Origin: Amycolatopsis balhimycina FH 1894
Lineage (GTDB): Bacteria > Actinomycetota > Actinomycetes > Mycobacteriales > Pseudonocardiaceae
DNA: 64,000 nucleotides
Reading direction: 5' to 3'
NCBI RefSeq assembly: GCF_000384295.1
Contig: NZ_KB913037.1
Location: 5,390,822 to 5,454,821 of the forward strand
Both the position numbers and the translations under genes were made by a program. How positions within the stretch are numbered: position 1 is the stretch's first letter; every line of letters starts with the position of its first letter. The notes below the pieces were generated by a model, which searched no databases, had not been told where the DNA came from, and worked only from the letters and a program-made list of their open reading frames with translations. Positions 43,830-52,286 of this stretch are shown in pieces.

Positions 43830-45092
43830 ATGACGGAACTCATGGATCCGACGCTTGCCGCGCGGGCGCTGTCCGCCGCCACCGAGATCACGAGCACCGC
43901 CTTGTCCGGCGACGACCCGGGCGCGGTGCTGGACACGGTCGTCGCCAGGGCGGCCGAGCTCGCCGACGCCGACCTGGGGCTGGCGATGGTGAGCGCCGAG
44001 GACGGGCGCGTGGTGGTCGAAGCCGCCCATTACGCCACGGCTTATTCAGCCGCAGCCAGCAGTGACGATCCAAGCAGTGACAATCCAAGCAGTGACGACC
44101 CCGCCGGCGAGAAGCCGGTCGACTCTGCGGCCGCGGTGTCGGCAGGTGGGAGCGGTGAGACGCTGCGGGGGCTCGCGCTTCCCTCGGACTCCGCCGCCGG
44201 GCGGGTTGCCCGGGGTGGCGAGCCCGTGGCCAGTGACGACTTCACCGTCGATCCGCGCACCGCGCCCTACGTTCCCGCCGAACTTCACGGCTATGGGCCC
44301 TTCGCCGCCGCGCCGTTCGGGTCCGGGGGGCGGGTTCTCGGGGCGCTGACCGTCTACCGGAAGCGGGGGCGTGAGCCCTTCTCCGCCGGCACCGTCGAGA
44401 TGCTCGTCGCCTTTGCCGCGCAGGCCGGGGTGGTGCTCGCGCTTGCCGAGGGCGCCAACGCCCGGCACCGGGTCGCTCTCTACGAAGAGCGAGAGCGCAT
44501 CGCGCGTGAGCTCCACGACGTCATCGTCCAGCGGCTCTACGGCGCCGGTATGCAGCTCGACCGGGTCCGGCGCAACATGCGCAAGCGGTTCGCCCAAGCC
44601 GATGGTGTCCGGCTGTCCGACGCGATCGACCAGCTCGACCAGACCATCGAGGAAATCCGCGGCACCGTGCGCGCGCTGCGGTCACCGGAGCCTCGCCACG
44701 ACACCGGCACGACCACCGACCTCGCCGAGTCGGCGCGCGGCGAGGTCCGCATCGCCGGCGAGCTACTCGGCTACCCGCCGACCCTGGAGCTGTCCGGTGA
44801 GTTCGCCGACATCCCCGCGGAACGTGCCGACCACATCCGGGCCGCTCTGCGCGAAGCACTGTCCAATGTGGTCAGACACTCCGGCGCCAGCGAAACCCGT
44901 GTGACGCTGACCAGGGACTCCGGCGGCGTGAAACTCCGCGTCCGGGACAACGGTTCCGGCGTTCCCCAAGGCGTCGCCACCCGTGGTCTGCGTCATCTCG
45001 CCGAACGCGCGGACGCCGCGGGCGGGAAGTTCTTCCTGAACTCCTCACCCAGCCTCGGCACACTCGTCGCGTTCGACCTGCCTCTTGACTGA
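43830..45092 (+). CDS. DevS/NreB-type sensor histidine kinase with GAF domain
   Basis: The 420-residue kinase has an N-terminal GAF domain (~15-215), a HisKA_3 dimerisation/phospho-acceptor site (YEERERIARELHDVIVQRLYGAGMQL) and an HATPase domain (RAALREALSNVVRHSG, VRDNGSGVPQG, GLRHLAERADAAGG). It has no membrane segment. GAF-HisKA_3 kinases include DevS/DosT (haem-bound O2/NO/CO sensors); a haem ligand cannot be proven here. The GAF region contains a short 15-bp tandem repeat (44058-44102). It lies just after cydDC and convergent with a NarL/DevR-type regulator, its likely partner. Confidence 0.88.
   Translation: MTELMDPTLAARALSAATEITSTALSGDDPGAVLDTVVARAAELADADLGLAMVSAEDGRVVVEAAHYATAYSAAASSDDPSSDNPSSDDPAGEKPVDSAAAVSAGGSGETLRGLALPSDSAAGRVARGGEPVASDDFTVDPRTAPYVPAELHGYGPFAAAPFGSGGRVLGALTVYRKRGREPFSAGTVEMLVAFAAQAGVVLALAEGANARHRVALYEERERIARELHDVIVQRLYGAGMQLDRVRRNMRKRFAQADGVRLSDAIDQLDQTIEEIRGTVRALRSPEPRHDTGTTTDLAESARGEVRIAGELLGYPPTLELSGEFADIPAERADHIRAALREALSNVVRHSGASETRVTLTRDSGGVKLRVRDNGSGVPQGVATRGLRHLAERADAAGGKFFLNSSPSLGTLVAFDLPLD
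44058..44102 (+). repeat. 15-bp tandem repeat in the kinase gene
   Basis: Three units (AGC AGT GAC RAT CCA-type) encode SSDDP, SSDNP, SSDDP within the GAF domain, an acidic insert. Codons AGT, AAT, GAT and CCA are unlike the GC-ending codons around. It may be a slippage-prone stretch. Confidence 0.85.
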
Positions 45093-45185
45093 CCGCTGTT
45101 CCTGATCGGATCCAGCCTGCGCGTCCTAACCTTCTCGGGTCATCCAGCCTCCCTTCCACGCCCTCGTCATGATCGTACCGGCTCA

Positions 45186-45201
45186 TCGAACATATATTCG
45201 A
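45186..45201. promoter_or_regulatory. LexA-box-like palindrome, orphan
   Basis: TCGAACATATATTCGA matches TCGAAC-N4-GTTCGA at 11 of 12 positions. It lies between the convergent kinase and response regulator genes, and no gene start is nearby. It may be fortuitous or may serve an unannotated transcript. Confidence 0.35.
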
Positions 45202-45313
45202 CTCACGTTCGAGTGAATCTCTGCCGGAAAAAGCCCTGATCGACGTGGCGGACCGTGACGGAAAGCGGAACAGGACGCAGCGAACGGCGGATTGCGACGG
45301 GCCGGCCGCGCGG

Positions 45314-45940
45314 TTACTTCTCGCGCCGCGCGATCCAGGCGGCCGCCTGCGTCCGGCGTTGCATGCCGAGCTTCGCCAGCACGGAAGTGACGTAGTTCTT
45401 GACCGTCTTCTCGGCGAGGAACAGCCGCTCGGCGATCTCGCGGTTGGACAGGCCCTGGCCGATCAGTTCGAGCACGTCGCGTTCGCGCTCGGTGAGCGCC
45501 GCCAGCTCGTCCGTCGGCGGGTGCCGCATCTTGTCCAGCACCCGCGCGGTGCTCACCGGGTCCAGCAGTGACCGGCCCGCCGCGACCTCGCGGACCGCGT
45601 TCACCACGTCCTGTCCCCGCACCTGCTTCAGCAGGTAGCCCGCGGCGCCGGCCATGATCGCGCCGACCATCGCCTCCTCGTCGTCGAACGCGGTCAGCAT
45701 CAGGCAGGCCGGCGGGTTCGGCTTCGACCGCAGCTCGCGGCAGAGCGTGATGCCGTCGCCGTCGCCGAGGCGGACGTCGACCACCGCGACCTCCGGCTCG
45801 ACGTGCATCGCCACCGCCAGTGCCTCTTCGACGCTGCTCGCCTCGGCGACGACCTCGATGTCGGGCTCGTCGCCGAGCAGGTCGCGGAGCCCGCGGCGGA
45901 CCAGTTCGTGGTCGTCGACGAGCAGTACCTGGATCGGCAT
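45314..45940 (-). CDS. NarL/DevR-type response regulator
   Basis: The 208-residue protein has a receiver domain (VLLVDDHELVRRGLRDLL; phospho-acceptor in VAVVDVRLGDGDG; Lys in AAGYLLKQVRGQDV) and a LuxR-type helix-turn-helix (LTERERDVLELIGQGLSNREIAERLFLAEKTVKNYVTSVLAKL). The Thr-Ala-Phe switch LMLTAFDDEEAM is like DevR/DosR. It is convergent with the GAF kinase over 221 bases, which is unusual for a cognate pair but common for divergent evolution of such loci. ATG 45940 is the start. Confidence 0.88.
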   Translation of the reverse strand: MPIQVLLVDDHELVRRGLRDLLGDEPDIEVVAEASSVEEALAVAMHVEPEVAVVDVRLGDGDGITLCRELRSKPNPPACLMLTAFDDEEAMVGAIMAGAAGYLLKQVRGQDVVNAVREVAAGRSLLDPVSTARVLDKMRHPPTDELAALTERERDVLELIGQGLSNREIAERLFLAEKTVKNYVTSVLAKLGMQRRTQAAAWIARREK

Positions 45941-45991
45941 ACCCCGAGGTTACGGGGTGCGCGGAGCCCGTGGTGGCGGCCGGTCGTCACC

Positions 45992-46021
45992 GTCACACGT
46001 GAATTACCTCAAAGGTGTGAC
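45992..46021. promoter_or_regulatory. Inverted repeat GTCACAC-N16-GTGTGAC upstream of the DevR-type gene
   Basis: Two exact 7-base arms start 52 bases before the regulator start. This could be an operator for the regulator gene or for the divergent Excalibur gene. No match to a DosR box is seen. Confidence 0.4.
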
Positions 46022-46224
46022 CGCGAACCCCGTAACATTTCGCCCGCCGCGCATTCCTGGCAGGCGAATCCGCAGGTCACCGCAGAAACGGGAGAGAATC
46101 ACGGGACGCGGCGTTCTTGGTGGAGCGCTGGCATTTCCGGAATTTCGGAATGGTTCGTAACGACCCCGCCGAGGTCGCGATAGTAACCACGCAATCGCCC
46201 CGATTCCGCTCGGAAGGAATTCCG

Positions 46225-46707
46225 TTGTCCTTGTTCCGTCGTGCCCTGATCACGGCCGCCGCCGTGGCCGGGTTCGCTTTCCTCGGTCCCGTTTCCCACG
46301 CTTCGGCGCAGCTCGCGACGCCCCTCGTCGGCGACCTGAACTGCTCGGACTTCAAGTACCAGGAAGACGCACAGGCCGTTTACGACCGGGATCCGTCCGA
46401 CCCCAACCACCTGGACGGGAACGACAAGGACGGCATTGTCTGCGAAAAACTCCCGCACCGCCCGCAGCAGAGCACGACCACGCCGACGTCCGAGAAGCCC
46501 GCCACCACAACGCACACCGCGCCGAAGACGACCACCAAGAAGCCCGCGACGGGCGGCCAGGTGAAGGTGAAGCCGGTCGGCGGCGTGGCCACCGGCGGCG
46601 GTGAGCCGGACCCCGAGGTGCCCGGCTTCCTGGTGCTCAGCGGAACGCTGCTCGCCGCGGCGGCGTCCGGTGGCATGGTGCTCTACCTGCGCCGGCGCCC
46701 GAGTTGA
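46225..46707 (+). CDS. Secreted Excalibur-domain protein with C-terminal anchor
   Basis: The 160-residue protein starts at TTG 46225 (GGAAGGA 6 bases upstream). It has a signal peptide (MSLFRRALITAAAVAGFAFLGPVSHASAQ), an Excalibur calcium-binding motif (DLNCSDFKYQEDAQAVYDRDPSDPNHLDGNDKDGIVCE), a Thr/Pro/Lys-rich wall-spanning stretch (TTTPTSEKPATTTHTAPK), and a C-terminal hydrophobic segment ending YLRRRPS. The layout is that of a sortase substrate, though only PDPEVPG rather than LPXTG precedes the helix. Its stop overlaps the sortase start. Confidence 0.8.
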   Translation: MSLFRRALITAAAVAGFAFLGPVSHASAQLATPLVGDLNCSDFKYQEDAQAVYDRDPSDPNHLDGNDKDGIVCEKLPHRPQQSTTTPTSEKPATTTHTAPKTTTKKPATGGQVKVKPVGGVATGGGEPDPEVPGFLVLSGTLLAAAASGGMVLYLRRRPS

Positions 46708-47354
46708 GGCACCCGCGCCTGTGGCCGGCGGTCGCGGCGGTCGCCGCCGCGCTCGGCGTCGTCCTGGCCGTGGCACTCGTCCTCGTCCTGTCACCGACGG
46801 CGACGGCGCCGCTCGCCCCGCCCAGCCCGGCCGCCCCGAGCACCCAGGGCATCGCGAGCGTCGCGGGCACCGCGGAGGAGACCGCCCCCGGCCTCCCCGC
46901 GGCGAAACCGGCGTCCCTGACCATCCCGGCGATCGGCGTCCGGGCCGACGGGATCAAGGACCTGGGGCTGACGCCGGGCGGCGCGCTGGAGGTCCCGGGC
47001 GACGCCACGACGGTCGGCTGGTTCACCGGCGCGCCGTCGCCCGGCGAGGCCGGCCCGGCGGTGCTGGCCGCGCACGTCGACTACAAGCACGTGCCCGGCG
47101 CCTTCTCCCGGCTGAAGGAGCTCCAGCCCGGCGAGCAGGCCAAGGTCGGCCGCGCCGACGGCCGGATCGCGGTCTTCACCGTCTACCGCGTCGACCGCTA
47201 CGCGAAGGCCACGTTCCCGACGGACCAGGTGTACGGCGACACGCCGGATCCCGAACTGCGGCTCATCACCTGCGGCGGCGCGTTCGACCGGGCGAGCGGC
47301 AACTACCTCGACAACGTCGTCGTCTACGCGAGGCTGACCGCGGTCGAGGCCTGA
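46704..47354 (+). CDS. Class F sortase
   Basis: The 216-residue protein has an N-terminal membrane anchor (LWPAVAAVAAALGVVLAVALVLVL) and a sortase domain: His124 in AAHVDYK, Cys190 in LRLITCGGAFDRASGNYLDNVVVYA, and the downstream Arg in the same stretch (DRASGNY). Class F sortases of actinomycetes attach proteins to the cell wall or polymerise them. TTG 46704 overlaps the stop of the Excalibur gene, so the two are co-translated and that protein is a likely substrate. It overlaps the convergent gene by 31 bases. Confidence 0.88.
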   Translation: MRHPRLWPAVAAVAAALGVVLAVALVLVLSPTATAPLAPPSPAAPSTQGIASVAGTAEETAPGLPAAKPASLTIPAIGVRADGIKDLGLTPGGALEVPGDATTVGWFTGAPSPGEAGPAVLAAHVDYKHVPGAFSRLKELQPGEQAKVGRADGRIAVFTVYRVDRYAKATFPTDQVYGDTPDPELRLITCGGAFDRASGNYLDNVVVYARLTAVEA

Positions 47355-49612
47355 GCCAGGTCGATGCGCGCCAGCTCGAGCCTGCGGTAGGCGCGGTCTT
47401 CGAGCGACCAGACGTCCAGGACGTCGCCGTCGAGCTCGGGGTACGCGATCACCAGCCGGACGGGCTCGCCGTCGTCCTCGTGGTACACGACGTCGACCGG
47501 GATCCCGGCTTCGAGCTGCCAGCAGAGCTGCTGCTGCTTCGGCGTGAGGCGGCCCGCGTAGCGATCGCTCATCGCCCGCGCGAGCTGGCCGCGCAGCAGG
47601 GCAGGCCCGCTCGCCGGGGCCGCGAGCAGCCGCGCGGCATGCTCGGCGGGATCGGCCGCCAGTTCCCCGGGTTCGGGGTCGTAGACGGTCGTCGCCGGCG
47701 CGGCCTGGTCACGGGCGGGCAGCACGACGGTGCCGTCGGCGGCGTGGTGAGTCGGCGCGTAACCCGCTCCGCGCAACGCTTCCATCGTGCCGGAAGCGTC
47801 CACTGTGGACGTCAGTACGGTCGGGGCCACCGCGCGCAGGCCGAGTTTGGCGAGCTTGCGGTGCGCGGCGAGCTCGGCGAGCAGGGCGGGCTCGCCGACG
47901 ACGACGCTCGCGACGTCGAGCACCTGCGCCTCACCGTGCCGCCGCGCGACGTCGTTCACCAGGTACACCAGCGGTTGCGGCAGCTCGCCCGCGGCGATCG
48001 CGCCCAGGTCGTCGAGCAGCTCGGCGGCGGTGGCGCCCTGGTCGAACGCCCGCCGCACGGACGCCGGGGAGAACCGCCAGCTCGTCGCGGTTCCCTGGGC
48101 CTCCCGGTCGGCGACGCGGTCCAGCAGCGCGGTGAGCCGGGTGTCGGGCGAGCCGGGGACGATCGCCGTCAGGTCGGTGCCGAACAACGCCGTCGTCCGC
48201 GCGCGGGAGACGAGCTCGTCGCTGACTTCCACGAGCTTGTCCGGGACGAGCAGCGCGCGCCCGGCCGCCGTGACCGCGCCGTGCGCGATGACGCCGAGCA
48301 GTTCGGCCTCGGCGAGCGCGACCCGCAGGTGCCCGGCGAAGTCGCCGGTCGGCAGCATCGGCGCGTGCCACTCGAGGAGCCGGGTCAGCGCGTCGGCGTC
48401 GGTGATCGCGTCGCCGGGATCGAGCCGTGCCAGCAGCCGCACGACCGCCCGCCGCACCAGCGCGTCGACGTCGGTTTCGTACTCCAGCGGCTCGGGGTCC
48501 CACCACGTCGTCAGCAGCAGGCGGTACAGCAGCGCCGGAGCGGGCCGGGCGAGGTCCGGGTCCGGCCCGAGCGTGGGCGGTGCCGCCTTCCGGCCGCGGC
48601 GCGGCGGTTCGGGTTCGTCGGCCAGCAGGAGCCCGGCCTGCGCCGCGAGGTCGATCGCCAGCTCGATCTCCGCGGGCGTGCCCCCGGTCTCCTTGGCGAG
48701 CTTCTTGACCAGCCGCACTCCGATCGTGCCGTCCTTGAGCAGCGGAAACGGTTCCGCCGTGGCCAGATCGACGATCGCCGACACCCGATCGAGCAGCCGC
48801 AGCGCGGCGGCCGACGACGCGGCTTCGGCGGCTTCCGTTCCGATGTGCGTGACGGTGTACGCGGGTTCCTCGGGCGTGAACGGCAGCTGGTGGTCCGGGC
48901 CGCGCAGCGCGAGCGCCACCTCGATCGGCATGGCGACGCTGCCGTAGTAGGTCTCGAACAGGAAACCGTGGTCGAACGCCCAGCCAGCCGGGGCGACGCC
49001 GTCGACCTCGGGAACGCCGCCGGCCATGTCCCGCAGCAGCTTGCGCGTGTCCTCGGACGCGGTGGCGAAGAGCTCCCGGACGCGGTCACCGTCGCGGAAG
49101 AACCGCACGAGCCCGAGCAGCAGCTCCGGCTTCCGGGTCGCGTCGGGCAGGCCGAGCGTCCGCGACAGCTTCGCCAGCCGGGGCGTGCCGATCTCCCCGA
49201 GCAGGTCCGCGACCGGCTGCCCGAGACCTTCGGGCTGGAAACTGTTGCGGTGCAGCAACTCCGGCAGGACGACGTCGTCGCCATCGCGCCACAGTAAGGC
49301 GCGCTCGGCGAGCTCGTCTACAAAGGACTCAACGGTCGTGGTCCCGAGCAGCCGGGCGACTTCGCCGAGGGGAGCCGGCCGCCGCCCCAGCGCGTAACAG
49401 AGCTGGACGGCGCGCAGGACCTGCACCAGCGGCATGGGCAGCTGGAGCAGAGCTTCGTTGACGGACTCGGGCGAGGCCAGCCGCGCGGCGACGACGTCCA
49501 ACCGGCGCGGCCACGGCTCCTCGAGCACGTCCGGACGGTGGGCGAGGATCTTCGCAAGTCCTTCGCGGTCCAGGCGGGTGAGCCTGCCGAGCAGTTCGTC
49601 GGCGGTGGTCAT
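47324..49612 (-). CDS. Helicase-associated-domain protein (XPB/Ssl2-like N-terminal)
   Basis: The 762-residue protein starts MTTADELLGRLTRLDREGLAKILAHRPDVLEEP. Its long helical body ends with an XPB/helicase-associated domain (ALRGAGYAPTHHAADGTVVL, LARAMSDRYAGRLTPKQQQLCWQLEAGIPVDVVYHEDDGEPVRLVIAYPELDGDVLDVWSLEDRAYRRLELARI). It lacks Walker motifs, so it is not itself a helicase. Mycobacterial relatives sit beside XPB helicases, but no helicase gene is in this window. A winged-helix-like region near residues 55-110 suggests nucleic-acid binding. Confidence 0.82.
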   Translation of the reverse strand: MTTADELLGRLTRLDREGLAKILAHRPDVLEEPWPRRLDVVAARLASPESVNEALLQLPMPLVQVLRAVQLCYALGRRPAPLGEVARLLGTTTVESFVDELAERALLWRDGDDVVLPELLHRNSFQPEGLGQPVADLLGEIGTPRLAKLSRTLGLPDATRKPELLLGLVRFFRDGDRVRELFATASEDTRKLLRDMAGGVPEVDGVAPAGWAFDHGFLFETYYGSVAMPIEVALALRGPDHQLPFTPEEPAYTVTHIGTEAAEAASSAAALRLLDRVSAIVDLATAEPFPLLKDGTIGVRLVKKLAKETGGTPAEIELAIDLAAQAGLLLADEPEPPRRGRKAAPPTLGPDPDLARPAPALLYRLLLTTWWDPEPLEYETDVDALVRRAVVRLLARLDPGDAITDADALTRLLEWHAPMLPTGDFAGHLRVALAEAELLGVIAHGAVTAAGRALLVPDKLVEVSDELVSRARTTALFGTDLTAIVPGSPDTRLTALLDRVADREAQGTATSWRFSPASVRRAFDQGATAAELLDDLGAIAAGELPQPLVYLVNDVARRHGEAQVLDVASVVVGEPALLAELAAHRKLAKLGLRAVAPTVLTSTVDASGTMEALRGAGYAPTHHAADGTVVLPARDQAAPATTVYDPEPGELAADPAEHAARLLAAPASGPALLRGQLARAMSDRYAGRLTPKQQQLCWQLEAGIPVDVVYHEDDGEPVRLVIAYPELDGDVLDVWSLEDRAYRRLELARIDLAQASTAVSLA

Positions 49613-49626
49613 CGGCCCAGATTAGA

Positions 49627-50421
49627 TCACCGCTCGCAGGCCACGCCGTCGCCATCACGATCGAGCGCGGGACGGTAGCCCGGTTCGCCGCGGTACAGCG
49701 GTGCGGCGCCGGCGGCCTTCGCGGCGGAGCAGTTCGCGTAGTAGGCGCTGTGGTCCGGTTCCGGGGCCGGCGCTTCCTCTGTGGTCTCGACCGGGGGCGG
49801 CGGCGGGACCGCTTTGGTGGTCGGCGGGGCGGCTTTGGTGGTCGGCGGCGCCGGGACCGGGGTGGGCGCCGGTGAGTCGATGGTGCCGTTGCAGGGAGGT
49901 CCCCACAGCCCGCCGGCGGTTTGCTTGCCTGCCGTTTCGGCGGCCGCGAGTCCGGGCAACTCGGCAGGTGCCGCGTACTTGAGATAACCCTTTTGGAGCG
50001 CGAGAGTCGCGTAGTCCTGACCATCGGCCAGTGTGACCGCGATGCCCTGCGCGGTTTCCGCGCCGAGTTTCACCGCTTTGCCGGAAAGCGTGGTGGTGGC
50101 CCAGCCCAGCGATTCCGGCCAGTAGCAGCCGCTGTTCACGAGGGGTGCGACGACGCCGAGGACGTGGACGGTCTTGCTGGTGCCGTCACTGCCGGCGACG
50201 ACGAACGTGGCACCGTCGGTCACGCTGCCGACGGTGTAAGTGACGACCGCAGGCGTCGGAGCCGGGGGCGGTGTCGTGCTGGTGGACGGGGGTGTGGTGG
50301 ACGCCGGAGCCGCGGCGTCGACGGGCTTCGGATCCGGGGCCTTCCCGAAGATCGCGCCGAGCACGAACAGGACCGCGAACGCGGCCAAGACGATCCTCAG
50401 CCAGTTCGGAAAGCGTTTCAT
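49627..50421 (-). CDS. SNase-like protein with C-terminal Excalibur domain
   Basis: The 264-residue protein has an N-terminal membrane anchor (WLRIVLAAFAVLFVLGAIFG) and a Pro/Thr linker. A thermonuclease-like region follows (YTVGSVTDGATFVVAGSDGTSKTVHVLGVVAP through GQDYATLALQKGYLKYA), then a second Pro-rich linker and an Excalibur domain (YYANCSAAKAAGAAPLYRGEPGYRPALDRDGDGVACER). The SNase core Arg and Asp residues (R..GID.PE pattern) are replaced, so nuclease activity is doubtful. ATG 50421 fits the membrane anchor. It is probably an extracytoplasmic calcium-binding wall protein. Confidence 0.78.
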   Translation of the reverse strand: MKRFPNWLRIVLAAFAVLFVLGAIFGKAPDPKPVDAAAPASTTPPSTSTTPPPAPTPAVVTYTVGSVTDGATFVVAGSDGTSKTVHVLGVVAPLVNSGCYWPESLGWATTTLSGKAVKLGAETAQGIAVTLADGQDYATLALQKGYLKYAAPAELPGLAAAETAGKQTAGGLWGPPCNGTIDSPAPTPVPAPPTTKAAPPTTKAVPPPPPVETTEEAPAPEPDHSAYYANCSAAKAAGAAPLYRGEPGYRPALDRDGDGVACER

Positions 50422-50531
50422 ACCGGGATTCCCCGTTCCCTCGAACACGACGTGCCGAGGGGGTACTCGGGAAAACTCCCGCCGTTGTTACGCGCCGGCG
50501 CGTGATCGACCATCAGTCGTTATCCGGCGGA

Positions 50532-51998
50532 ATGTTGCCGTCACGATCACGTCACGAACCACCGGTTCACGACGAAAAGCTGTCACGACTCCTGGCGGGG
50601 AAACGACCTGCGGACGTGATCGAATCCCTCCCGCTGCTCGGCGCCGGCGGCCATCCTGCGCACGGCATCGATTTCACCGCCGTGGAAATCCGGACCACCG
50701 GGTTGCGCCCCGGGCGCGTCGTCGAGCTCGCCGCGGTGCGGGTCCACGCCGACGGCTCGATCGCCGGTGAGCTGACGACGCTGGTGAACCCCGGGGCCGG
50801 GGTGCCGGCCGGTCCCGCCCTCGTCCACGGCATCACGCGCGACGAACTCGACGACGCGCCGTCGTTCGACGCCGTGCTCGGACCGCTGCTCGACCTGTGC
50901 GCCGGCAGTGTGCTCGCAGCGCACGATCCGGCTTTCGCCGCGGCCTTCCTCGGCCACGAGATCGGGCTCTTCGGCGTCAGGATGCCCGTGCTGCCAGGCG
51001 TCTCGACGTTGACGGCGGCGCAGTCGGTGGTCCGGCTGCCCAACTATCGCCTGGCCACTGTCGCCCACGCCCTCGGACTGCCCGCCCGGCCCGGGCAGTC
51101 GGCGTTGTCCGGGGCGAGGACCGTCGCTCAGCTGGTGACCGGCATGTTCGGGCGATACGGCTTCACGTTCGCCGCGCCTCCGGTGCTGCCCAGCCTGCCG
51201 CGGTTCGCCGCAGGCAGGCTGCTCCCGCGCGCCGAGCCGTGGCCGGCCGAGCCGGGGTGGATGGCAGAGGCCGTCGAGCGGATCGGCGCCGGCCGCGGCG
51301 CGGACGCCTACCTGGACCTGCTCGCCGGGGTCATCGCCGATCAGCACCTGTCTCACGACGAGGTGGCGGTCCTGGCCGCGTCGGCGAGCGAGGCCGGGTT
51401 GTCCGAAGGGCAGGTGCGGTCGACGCATGAGCAGCTCGTGACGGCTCTGCGCGCCCTCGCGGAACGGGACGGCGTGGTGACCGCCGCGGAAGCGCGTGAG
51501 CTGCGGCAGGTGGCGACCGCGCTCGGCGTCGCCGACGCCGGTGAGCTGCACCCCACCGACGGCGCGAAACCCACTCGTGTGCTGGTGCTCGGCACCACGG
51601 CGGCAGCGGACCAGCTGCGGGCACGTGTCCTCGTGGAAGGCGTTCAGCTGGCCAAGAAGCTGACCGCGAGCGTCACCCACCTCGTGAGCGACGCGTCCGT
51701 GCCCGCGAACGAGCCGCGGCTGGCCCGGGCCGCCGAACTGGGCGCGGCCGTGCTCGACGTCCGGGTCGCGCCAGTCGCGCTCGGCTTCGAACGACCGCCC
51801 GCCGAGCCGGCACCGGTCGAGCGCCGGGCACGGCTCGTCGGCGGGCGGATCCTGATGGGCGCCGGGCTGCTGCTGATGCTTGTCGTTGTCCTGGCCATGT
51901 TCGGCGGGACGCCCCTGGCCGCCGGGATCTTCCTCGCCGTGCTCGGCGTCGGTGCGCTGCTCGGCGGCTGGTGGATCGCCACGCCGTCGCCGTCGTGA
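50532..51998 (+). CDS. DEDDh exonuclease-like (probably inactive) with TerB-like, BRCT and membrane parts
   Basis: The 488-residue protein starts at ATG 50532. The N-terminal ~45-210 matches the DnaQ/PolIII-epsilon fold, but the three active-site motifs are altered: FTAVEIRTTGL (normally VDVETTGL), HDPAFAAAFL (normally HNxxFDxxFL) and LSGARTVAQL (normally HxAxxDA). A TerB-like helical region follows (~255-335), then a BRCT domain (RVLVLGTTAAADQLRARVLVEGVQLAKKLTASVTHLVSD) and two C-terminal membrane helices. A membrane-bound, non-catalytic DNA- or protein-binding role is inferred. Confidence 0.82.
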   Translation: MLPSRSRHEPPVHDEKLSRLLAGKRPADVIESLPLLGAGGHPAHGIDFTAVEIRTTGLRPGRVVELAAVRVHADGSIAGELTTLVNPGAGVPAGPALVHGITRDELDDAPSFDAVLGPLLDLCAGSVLAAHDPAFAAAFLGHEIGLFGVRMPVLPGVSTLTAAQSVVRLPNYRLATVAHALGLPARPGQSALSGARTVAQLVTGMFGRYGFTFAAPPVLPSLPRFAAGRLLPRAEPWPAEPGWMAEAVERIGAGRGADAYLDLLAGVIADQHLSHDEVAVLAASASEAGLSEGQVRSTHEQLVTALRALAERDGVVTAAEARELRQVATALGVADAGELHPTDGAKPTRVLVLGTTAAADQLRARVLVEGVQLAKKLTASVTHLVSDASVPANEPRLARAAELGAAVLDVRVAPVALGFERPPAEPAPVERRARLVGGRILMGAGLLLMLVVVLAMFGGTPLAAGIFLAVLGVGALLGGWWIATPSPS

Positions 51999-52023
51999 GC
52001 GGGGTATCGGTACCTTCGGTGCG

Positions 52024-52262
52024 GTGCCACGACTGATCCACCTGAACGGCGTCCCGGGGTGCTCGACCTCGACACCGACCGGGTCGTCTGCCTGAGCGGC
52101 GGCTGGCGGGACATCTTCTTCGAGACGTTCGAGACAGCGCAGCCGCTCACCCTCGCCATGGCGGAGACTCGCCTGCGGACCGGGCACGACGTGGTCATGC
52201 CCGAGGCGACCTGCGAAGCCGTGCTCGTGGCGCTCGGTGGCGACCCCGTGCGGCCCGGCTGA
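52024..52262 (+). pseudogene. Decayed P-loop (AAA/kinase-like) gene
   Basis: The first frame from GTG 52024 reads VPRLIHLNGVPG, the usual start of small P-loop kinases, but then lacks GKST. The reading continues in another frame from 52059 as VLDLDTDRVVCLSGGWRDIFFETF, which is the next conserved part. A deletion spanning the P-loop and first helix, probably between CCGGG repeats, shifts the frame. The C-terminal part (RTGHDVVMPEATCEAVLVALGG) is also much shorter than in intact relatives (~170 residues). No functional product is expected. Confidence 0.72.
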
Positions 52263-52286
52263 GGCGGACCGGGTTCACTGGGCGGT

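Noticed and set aside
45245..45571. 108-codon plus-strand frame in the gap after the GAF kinase
   Set aside because: Mostly antisense to the response regulator, with no good ribosome site.
46601..49297. 898-codon plus-strand open frame
   Set aside because: It lies opposite the helicase-associated-domain gene and across the sortase gene in another frame; low-complexity Arg/Gly/Val content.
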